Below are positions 55,698 through 64,000 of a stretch of DNA of 64,000 nucleotides, piece after piece (positions within the stretch are counted from its first letter, which is position 1; each line of letters opens with the position of its first letter). The position numbers were made by a program, and so were the translations under genes. Source of the stretch: Byssothecium circinans (Eukaryota; Ascomycota; Dothideomycetes; Pleosporales; Massarinaceae). Under the pieces are notes generated by a model. That model saw only the letters and a program-made list of their open reading frames with translations. It searched no databases and had not been told where the DNA came from. The stretch covers positions 325,991 through 389,990 of the forward strand of contig ML977012.1 in the NCBI GenBank assembly GCA_010015675.1, given 5' to 3'.

Positions 55698-57008
55698 TCA
55701 ACGCGCACACGCCATCTCCTCAGCTATCCCCGCCTCTTTACATGCCTTTTTCCATTCCCGCCTCAGCTTTTGGATCAATTTGGGTCCATCGACGGGATCG
55801 ACACAATAGGATTCAACTTCTTCCAGCGTGTACCGGTGGTTCCGCCCTGTTTTCTTTCCCGGTTGGGCGACATGTGTCCACATGTGTTGCCTGCAGTTGT
55901 CGTTACGGTTGAAATCTCTCCCGCAAATCTTGCAGGTGAAGCACTCATTCGTATGCTTCTTCTCATGACGCTTCAGATGCTCTTGTCGTCGGAAGTGACT
56001 CGTGCATCCAGGGTAGTTACAAGCGAAGCGGGCCGAGGTACGCCTATGACTCGGCTGGATCTTGACGTTCCCTGCCTCGTCATAAACGGGGTGACATCCT
56101 TCGAGCTTGAACGCTATCTGGGTACCGTCCGGAGAAGACGACCGCTTTTCCTTCTTTACTGTCTTCCCTCCCCTAGGGGTGATGTGCATCGACCTTGTCA
56201 GTCGGCTCGCCCTTCTCTTAGTTCTCTTAGCATCGGGCCCCTGCTTCAACAGCGGCGATGTTTCTCGGGCTTCTTGTGGCGACTGTGGGAACGACGAGTT
56301 GTCGAACGAGTCTGATCCGGGGAAGCAGACAGACGGGACAGGAGTGTAATCGCCAACGAAATCTGACATTGCGACGGATGGATCATCGCTGTGCGCTGCA
56401 GTTGGCCATGGCTGAAGGTGTTCGACAGGGATGACTTCGTCAAGACCGCGGTCGTCCCATTGCCGTCCAAAGTGGAGAGGGAAACTTGCGGATACGTTGA
56501 TCCACGCAGAATCAACGTCAGAAGTCATGTTGGATCCCAAGCCGCCATCTTCAGTGATACGTGTATGAAGAAAGTCGTCTTCAGCTGGTAGCATCAGCTG
56601 TGGAGCGAAAGGAGTTGAAAGAGGCTCACTGGTCTCTGTGGGGTGGGAGACCAGGTGCCATGTTCCGAAGGCATTCTGTTCTGGCGTTGTATGTTTTGAT
56701 GGCTGGCTCATTGGCAAGCCGTGAAACTGCTGGCTTTGCATATCGTGGCCGAAGTCGTAGGACATAACATCGGCATATCCTTCCTCGGTCATGGGATTAT
56801 GTGGACCAGAAGGTGTGACCGGTCCAGAGTAGTCTGAGATGCAACTCGCGAAGGACGATATCGACGACTGTAAAGAGGCTACAGAATCCCTTCGTTGCTC
56901 CAGATTGTAAGGTGGCGTTAAAAATCCTGATGCCGGTACTGTCATTGATGATGCATGATATGCCTCGGCCTTCGAAACATCGAAATCTGTGGAGCCTGGG
57001 AACGACAT
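55698..57008 (-). CDS. C2H2 transcription factor
   Basis: Single coding exon of 436 residues from the ATG at 57008 (MSFPGSTDFDVSKAEAYHAS). The frame is open further upstream, but a good donor (gtgagt, near 57095) and acceptor (near 57035) indicate an intron in the 5' UTR there. The first 320 residues are Ser/Pro/Gln-rich and disordered, with a basic, NLS-like KRTKRRASRLTR. Two adjacent C2H2 fingers occupy about 330-352 (CNYPGCTSHFRRQEHLKRHE) and 359-379 (CKICGRDFNRNDNCRQHMWTH). A conserved-looking basic tail (RNHRYTLEEVESY) ends the protein. Two-finger proteins of this layout are DNA-binding regulators in filamentous fungi. Position next to the dehydrogenase and exporter makes it a candidate local regulator (inference). 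Confidence 0.88.
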   Translation of the reverse strand: MSFPGSTDFDVSKAEAYHASSMTVPASGFLTPPYNLEQRRDSVASLQSSISSFASCISDYSGPVTPSGPHNPMTEEGYADVMSYDFGHDMQSQQFHGLPMSQPSKHTTPEQNAFGTWHLVSHPTETSEPLSTPFAPQLMLPAEDDFLHTRITEDGGLGSNMTSDVDSAWINVSASFPLHFGRQWDDRGLDEVIPVEHLQPWPTAAHSDDPSVAMSDFVGDYTPVPSVCFPGSDSFDNSSFPQSPQEARETSPLLKQGPDAKRTKRRASRLTRSMHITPRGGKTVKKEKRSSSPDGTQIAFKLEGCHPVYDEAGNVKIQPSHRRTSARFACNYPGCTSHFRRQEHLKRHEKKHTNECFTCKICGRDFNRNDNCRQHMWTHVAQPGKKTGRNHRYTLEEVESYCVDPVDGPKLIQKLRREWKKACKEAGIAEEMACAR

Positions 57009-60000
57009 GACGGTGGTGTCGAAATAGATACCTCCTATAACATCTGTCAGTGGCCTATTCTCTTTCCAAACGACCACCGAAACCGACAAACTCACAGTCG
57101 AAGTTGGAAGCAGGCAATGATACACGGATGATGGATGCAATAGACAAGGGACAGAAAGGGGTGCAGCTTGACTTTTGAATCAGGTTCCGCAGCGAACAGA
57201 TTCAGATTGGACAAACCTCCAGTGGCAATAAGATGCAGGTATATGGCACTAACCTCTGTGGAACATTTTACAATCGCGACCGCGACTGAGGCAGGGCGAT
57301 GGAATGATTTGAGGCTCGCGCGAGAATCCAACGTTCTGCCTCGACCGTATCGGCGGAAATGGATAGCAGGCAAGATGAAGCGAACAATGATCTTTGCGAT
57401 GCGACTGCAAGGGGAATCACCCATACGAATTCAGGGTCGGATGGCACTAAAAAAACAGCGGGGTCGAAGAGTGCAGGTAATCCGAACAGGTGCACAGCGG
57501 CCTTGCGGCAGGTTAAGAACTACAGAGATCTTAGTGACCGTCACAGGCTTGAACTCAGAGCTACACGAGATCTAAGGCCTTGCAGGCAGCCAGACAAGAG
57601 CCAACGCCGCGGAACTTAGATGGAGGGTCTGTCTTGAAGCTCATCGGTCTGCGGACAATTGTAACCTCAGTCTCTGGCTAACGCCTCCTCTCCTGGAATG
57701 ATACCTCACCCTACTATGGGGTCGACAACCGCCACAATCATTGTACCAGTCTAACCCAGCGCAGTTTCGCGCAAGTATCCTAACGGCTATCGACCAGCCT
57801 CTGCGGACCTGCATATCCACTGCCGGGTACACTCCAAGCCCCTGATCGCTCGACGTCTTCGGTTAGGATGAAGATTCCCCACCATCCTGAGAATGCATCA
57901 ATGCGTGATGAGCGTGGAGTCGAACAGCTGACATGCCAAGTCTGTTGTACATGGGGCCCACATCGCCTCTCTTTTCAAGCCTGGTCGAGGTCTGGATGCA
58001 ACGGCCCGCTGAAGCTTGCCGCAGCCAATTTTGTGCCGACTCTGACCTGCTTGGAATCCACCACCCAACACTATGGACAATATACGGTCATGTTCGGAAC
58101 GGTTCTACAAGCATTACAGGCACCAATGTACCTCCATCGCTAACAGATTGTATTTTAAAAGCAGGAACACTGCAACGGATCATCGGTTCAGGAATCTTGG
58201 TTTGTTTTCATCGAGGACAACTATGGGCATTGCGCAATTGGCGGCGACTGTTACACAGCATCGTATCAACTATCGATCAGAAAATCCTCCGTGGACAAGC
58301 CACCCGACGCAGGACCCCTGATTGGTCTGTTTCAAATGTTGTTAATAGCTTCTCTGCTGGAATGCTTCAAAGCAACCAGTCGGCTTGCAGACGTCGGCGC
58401 CTCGAGGTGCCTTCTCGCTCTTCTCGCCTCTCCAATCTCTTTGGGGCTGAGGAGTCTTAGCTCAGCCCTGCTGATGTCTTTTGTCCTCATCTCATGAGAT
58501 CAATGACTCAAACAACATCTTCCTCAGCAGAGACTACCCGGAGAAACCCAGCCGACCCCCAAAAGTTGGACACTGAGCGGTGGTCCAGCACATTCAGAGT
58601 GTTTCAAGAAGCGCAGCTCGCACACTTTGGGTTAGGTCAACGGCAAAGAGGAGACAGGCGACCATACGCGACCGACATGCTGATTGTCCGTCGGCGTGGA
58701 TCTTCAATATTTGTTGTGCTACCGCGTTGAGTGATCAGAGCAAGGCTCCATCACGAAGCCGCAAGTGGAATAGTCGACCCACTGTTAAAATGACGTGCAT
58801 GAAGATCCGTGAAAAGCATTGGACATTGCACAAGTGCTGCAGCAAGATCTGCAGCCAAGGATCTCTGATGAAAAGAGGATTTGTGCGACACCTCAGGGGC
58901 CGAAGTAGGGGGGCTTGCACGCACTGGTAGTCGACCTGGGATGCATCGAGGCTTTGTTCTCGGTCTCCGGACTCAGATCCTGCGGGCTTTGACAAATTCA
59001 TACATGCTGTTACGCTCGTGGACGGCTACATATCTACGATCGCACAGATCGCTGGTCTGATCACGTACAGCTAGGCTCCGATATTCCCGTCACGATGAAC
59101 GGTATGCAGTTCATTGTCAAAGAAACTCGCTACTCATTCCTCCGAAGAGGTTGAGCGGAACGCAGAGGACTGCGCGAAGTCTGGAGAAGTACCATCCGGC
59201 TTCGATCCGGCTCGCCTGCATTTGGCAATTAGAGAGCTGTCAGCGCTCCACTCCAACGTTCACGGCGCGTTGAGCTCGCGCGTAGAAAGGGAGCTCGCTG
59301 GCAGCGATGATCGGTTTATCATCTCACCATACGTGATGAGAAAGGATGGACACGAGGAGCGAACTCATTGGTTACCACGATGCTAGTTTACGGTTCCATT
59401 CCAACCTTCCATGCGATGCGTGGTTGACAGGCCACTTCATTTCTCACAACATTTCAGGGTCGCGAGTATCGTCATGATCTCCGCGCTCAATGAATTGAGG
59501 TCCGACCTCAATATCCATGCAGATTGGGACGGTTATTAGTCTAAGGTTTGTTATTCATCTCTATAGTCCCCTCGGCATCAGCAGTCTCAACCACTTTGAA
59601 ACTTCCCTTCCACTGACAGCAAAGATCATCGATTTATGACTTCTCAGCAATGTCCACTGTTAACTCACGCTCACGGTTCACCAACTGCGGTTCGCAGATG
59701 CACCAATTTCTTCGGCAAGGGCACTTCAGTGATCGGTGTACACCTCCAGACGGAGCTAATGTACATCAGAGGTACGTTTCGTGCGAGGATCGACAGCACT
59801 GTGGCGGCAAGTGGCATCAGAGGTCTGATTGTGCTTCGGCAGAGAGGTATGTGCGTCCCGTCGCGCCAACCATGATCACAACAGCAACGTTTCGCTTGAG
59901 AACGAAGTTGTTGGTTGTCGTTGTGTCAACGCTGATGCATGACAGAGCGTTGTGCTTCTCTTGCGCTGAGGTCCGATCCGAATGAGCAGCCTTGAGGAAG

Positions 60001-61744
60001 AGACTTGGATTGCGACCTAGAAGAGTCGATCAATATCACACGAGGTGGGGTTTAGATCGCATTCCGTTGCCCGAAAAAAGCCAAGCGCCGATGGGAGCGC
60101 TAGGTTGAGAAATCGACACTGCTTAATGGGCGGCCTTCTGGGGTGAGTCGCTGGCGTGTGACTATATGTCGCAAAAGCCAATGGTACCTTGTGGGGGGCG
60201 GAGTGGCAGACACCACGCCTTATGGCTCACGAGTCTCTCTAGACATGACTTACGGTAGCGTTTACGTAGGCTCGAGAGGATTGCATAGCCATTCTGGTGG
60301 TTATGGCGGTTTCGAAGTGGGCTAGGTAGCGCGCTAAGGGAACGAGTGGTCTAGGTGGTGAGGTGGTGGAGGGTAGATACATGAGCTGACTGACGTTTTG
60401 TGGAAGGTATATTTGCGGCATCCACACGGCATAGCCCGCTATCCGCTCAGCTTTGATGAGTGCAACGCTATGGATGGGTTGTTTTGCACTGGATGAGATG
60501 TCCGCAAATGTCCTGTGTGGCAATGCGAGGTGCGAAGCATGGGGTTTGACCGTACAAGGCTGTTGAACAGCTGGTGCACCTGCACCATTTATCTGCCTTT
60601 CTACCTCATACAACAACCACAAGATTCCCACAACGGTGGTAGAAACAGTTTTTCATCATCTAAGCCTCACCGCTGGAATGGACTTCCTCTTTGGCGTCTG
60701 TCAGCCCAAGCGAAATCTGGAGACTACTCCACAAGTCTCTCACAGCATCAATCGTACGACGCTCGCCATCCTGATGGACCAAAGGCGATTGAGAGCCACC
60801 TCTTGCGGATACATCCTGTATTGGCCTCCACTGGATCACGTTCATTCCCAAATCCTACACACTTCATCTCCAGACATGAGAAGCTTTCGGTCACCCCGAA
60901 CGAACGAGCTGCTGATAATACGACAGCCCTAAATAAGCGCTATTGCCGTGCTAGACACTCCAGTCAACTATTCTAAAGATTGAACGAAGCGACCATGACA
61001 TCTATGGCTTGATAAGCTGCGCCATACTATGTCGTAGTTTCGATGCTGCAGGTACCCAAGTTTCTAGACGCATCGTCAATTCAACCGTGACAGAATGCTA
61101 TTTCTGTACCGAGCGGCTTGAGCTGAGAGGCCTGCCGATGGCAGTTAGGTTTCTCCTTGTTTGTTGTTACTGTTTCGTCTCATCTGCTTCGATGCGCAGA
61201 AAATGCTTTGCTCGGTTAAAGGGTAGTACTGCGGATCGCCGATGTCTACCGAATAGCGCAGTCTACTCCAGGAGTTCGCCAACTGACGACAAAGCATCGC
61301 GAGCTTGCGACACTGAACAAGAAAGTGCGGAAGCAATCGTACGGCAATATACAGTATAGACATTTTTCTACGGCAGTGTCTGCAGTGGGAACTTGCGTCA
61401 GGTTCAGCTGCCTCTAGGCTATGCCGACTTCACGTTCTCCATTTCGCTTTCCTGCCCGCGCGGATCCGCAACAGCATTGAGTATAAACAGTCCAATTACT
61501 GTCGCGCACGACATTGTCAACAGAATTCTATATGAAAACACCATTCCCAATGCAACGCCAGCAAATTGACTCATGACCAGTCGGTCGAATAGCGACCACC
61601 ACCTCCTAAACACAGGCTCAATGACCGACTGATTAACACAAAAACGCCCGATGCAATGCACAACATGTACAGCCAAATCGAAAATCTACACCCAATGCAG
61701 AGGTTGTCATATATACATCTTATCGTCGAAAAGATCTCGCTCGC
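57009..61744. other. Gene-poor region, 4.7 kb
   Basis: No reading frame with an ATG and protein character was found on either strand; the longer frames at 57168-57575, 57933-58460, 59650-59985 and 60515-60976 are arginine- or serine-rich and have no domains. GC content is normal, so this is not a simple AT-rich RIP block. No repeats or RNA genes were recognised. A frame at 61419-61676 (-) contains a hydrophobic stretch but has no ATG at its beginning. Confidence 0.4.
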
Positions 61745-62648
61745 TCAGATGTCGAGCATGCTGGGCAACTGCCGTCTTTCTTCGGCAGACTCAAAGCTGA
61801 TGAGCCGTTCGCGCGGCCTGGTTTCTCTTATAACATGGTCATCATCGATAGACATGTTCAAGGTTCCCGTCCCGCTGTCCTGCCCCCTCATTTCATGATT
61901 ACGGTCGGACTCGTCTTGTGTGGCTTCGAGATTTGACTTCTTAAGGGCGAGCTCGAGGTCTTCGGGTGAGAAGACGGGTTCACGTTCGCGTTTAGAAGAA
62001 GGGCGACGAGTGCGATCAGAGGTTTGAGGACGCGAGGTGGATGTCATAGATTGCGAGCGGCGGGTTGGGCGTTTTGGATCTTCGGTGGGATTTCGGGAGA
62101 GTCCGACTAGAGATTGTCAGTACGGGAGATGGTAAAGAAGTACTGACGGAACGGAGATTCCTCGATCACAGGACTTCAAACTCACCATTAGTAACATCAC
62201 CCTCTTCGTCACTGCCTTCTTGGAGGGAGTGACGACGAGGTCGATCATCCGAGAGACTCGCGCCAACACCGCTGTCATATATGCTTCCGTCGTCACCGGC
62301 GGCCCTCGAACGGCTCATACTCCGCCGGTGGAAGCTTCTCCGTGAGAAGGATTGATAGCTGCTCTTGCGACTCGGCATACGGCTTCCCATTGGACTATAG
62401 ATGCTCTGATCGCTTCTCCTTCGCCACGCCTTTGCCCAGTCGAACGATTCGAGATGTGCTTTGTGCTCTGGAGCTACGGGACGACGATACTTGAGCGGTG
62501 GCATTTTCTCGCCGGGCTGGTAGACGAGCGGATCGGTCTTTGTTTTCCCGGGTCGTGGGAAGCCATGCTTGTGCGGGACGGAGTTGGAAGAGTCGTCCTG
62601 GGAGTTTCCGCGTGTGAAAGCGCGGCGTAAACGAGATCGGAGAGCCAT
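61745..62648 (-). CDS. Uncharacterised basic protein, 274 aa
   Basis: Two exons (62648-62186, 62106-61745) with a 79-bp intron. The protein starts MALRSRLRRAFTRGNSQDDS and is rich in Arg/Ser with several RRxS-type sites (FSRRSFHRRSMSRSR), resembling kinase targets. Other segments: YQPGEKMPPLKYRRPVAPEH, an acidic EEGDVTNVGLSRNPTEDP spanning the splice, and a C-terminus ending RRQLPSMLDI with a helical PVFSPEDLELALKKSNLEAT. No signal peptide, membrane segment or enzyme motif. It looks like a conserved ascomycete protein of unknown function; I do not recognise a domain. A three-copy minisatellite lies directly upstream. Confidence 0.75.
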
Positions 62649-64000
62649 TGTTATAGTGTGGAGGGTGGTAGGACAGTCGTGGAGGGTGGTAGGATGGTGG
62701 TGGAGGGTGTTATGGTTGTTGAAGTGGAAGTTGAAAGAGCGGTGTTGTCGTGCACGTAATGAGGAGCGCTTAGCTGGTCAAGCGGAGATAGCAGTGGGCC
62801 GCAAAGCGACCTTGTTCCCTGTATCGCGAGTCCGCTTCCGAGGAGGCGCAACTTGCGTCTCCGGTACGCATAAGAAAGAGCACGACGAACGAAGAGAGAG
62901 GAGGAGAACAATAGAGTCGCAATGGCTCGGTATATTGAAGTGCCGGACTTCGGACGGTGAGGTTAGGTGGGAGGATCAAAAAGAAGAGCGCGCGGGTCAG
63001 TGGATGGTTCGCTGTCTCGCTTGACAGGCCGTGTCTCAAACTTCGTCGCGTTGCGCGTGGGGTTTCGTTGACTTTACGAAAGGTTTCTCTCCCTGCGGCC
63101 AAGGTCGATAAAGTATGGAGCCCGCCTGCCAGACTACTCGGCGCTCGCTGCGAAGAAAAGCCGGCAGATAGCAAAAGCGTTGATGTCCGATCCGATGTGA
63201 GGCGTGAACCGGTCAAAGCCAAGCTAAAAGTGCTGGGCGTCTTCTGCTCCCAAGTTTTTGCCGCGCATACGGTTGCATTGTTGCAGCCATGATTCGCCTC
63301 TCTCAGCTTGCGCGATTTATTTTTGCAAACTTGCACCGCGCAGGTCGGGGCTCAGACGACATCAGATGGAATGATTGTCGGAATCTTCAATCAGCCAAGC
63401 TATCTATATTGCTTTCTACATGTTGTTGAGTTGCGGTTGCAATAGCGTTGGGAAACCATGCACAGAGAGGCAGCCATCCGTGAGCCCTACGACAGAGCCG
63501 CGAGCCGCGTTGCGTAGCCGGCCCGGGGGCTGTCGGTGGCGGTCATCACGTTAGCGGTGGGAGTCTACCTATTCTGGTATCCCGAACATGTCCGCTCTCA
63601 ACAATAATGTCTCTTAACAGGCTTCTCAAGCGTTCGAAGTCGGCTCTGTGTATCTTCTAGGCTGTTCACTTACTGACTACTATCGGACGCTTGTAGGTTC
63701 GCATGTCGCTGCAGGTGGTGCGCTGATGACTGCGAGGCTGACCCTGTGTGGGGTAAACCCCTTGATCGAAAGACGTCATCGGAGCAGAGCGATGCGAGGC
63801 GTGGTTCGCTACCTCTAGTCACGTCGCTATGGCGTTACAAGACGAACCGAACGGTGAAGAAGCGCTCGCGATCAAGTGGAATAAGCTTCGCACAAGGACA
63901 AAGCGGCGAAGCGGGAATTCGGCATCTTCGTCGGCTCAGCATCTCGAGGCAAGAGTCGAAATCAACGCCGATGTAAGGGCTCGTTGGAACTTGATGCCTC
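62649..64000. other. Window end, no supported gene
   Basis: Begins with the promoter of the gene ending at 61745, including a GTGGAGGGT-type tandem repeat (62657-62718). The overlapping frames at 62569-63336 on both strands have no protein character. Nothing recognised from 63300 to the end. Confidence 0.4.
62657..62718. repeat. Imperfect minisatellite, ~21 bp x 3
   Basis: Three imperfect copies of a unit beginning gtggagggtg, diverging towards the end. It starts about 10 bases upstream of the ATG at 62648, within the leader or promoter. Confidence 0.7.

Noticed and set aside
61419..61676. Membrane-protein-like minus-strand frame
   Set aside because: Opens with TTG; the first ATG leaves about 50 residues, and no exon upstream could be joined.
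62569..63336. Overlapping frames on both strands near the window end
   Set aside because: Arg/Ser-rich with no domain, overlapping the promoter and minisatellite of the neighbouring gene.

Overview
This window reads as nuclear DNA of a filamentous ascomycete, most likely a Dothideomycete and possibly Pleosporales. Genes are monocistronic and carry short GT-AG introns (about 46-170 bp). The repertoire includes a pyrG-type OMP decarboxylase, HET-domain, Zn2Cys6, ankyrin and F-box proteins, secreted plant-cell-wall-active proteins and a small cysteine-rich secreted protein. Class placement is inference. All gene models were built by reading exons and splice sites by eye, and each multi-exon CDS length given was checked for divisibility by three.

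Layout. 0-2 kb: a DUF4267-like membrane protein and a small hypothetical gene. 2-11.5 kb is a dense housekeeping block: a Zn2Cys6 regulator (2167-5498, -) head to head with the ATP12 F1-ATPase assembly chaperone (5904-7038, +), then an Osh1/2-type oxysterol-binding protein (7354-11438, +). 12-20 kb: a GH27 alpha-galactosidase convergent with an UNC93-like transporter, then a 960-residue C2H2 protein. 21-24 kb: a class II aldolase-like enzyme and an unknown protein. 24-26.2 kb: an AT-rich, repeat-like block directly before a small secreted cysteine-rich protein. 27-31 kb: a GH43 enzyme and a Cip1-like secreted protein, divergently arranged. 31-39.5 kb: an ankyrin protein, a Ser/Thr/Ala-rich secreted protein, a damaged F-box/LRR gene and an F-box-like gene. 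41-47 kb: a LigB-type dioxygenase, an AT-hook protein and OMP decarboxylase. 47-50.3 kb: a HET-domain gene convergent with an F-box gene. 51.5-57 kb: three genes on one strand, an MFS exporter, a short-chain dehydrogenase and a C2H2 regulator, that look like a small metabolic cluster. 57-61.7 kb is gene-poor. A conserved-looking unknown gene lies at 61.7-62.6 kb, followed by 1.3 kb with no gene seen.

How the parts relate. The housekeeping genes act independently (mitochondrial ATP synthase assembly, sterol/lipid transfer, pyrimidine synthesis). The secreted set (GH27, GH43, Cip1-like, cysteine-rich peptide, Ser-rich protein) fits growth on or in plant tissue. The MFS/SDR/C2H2 trio is the best candidate for a locally co-regulated system. 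No tRNA, rRNA, CRISPR array or intact transposon was seen.
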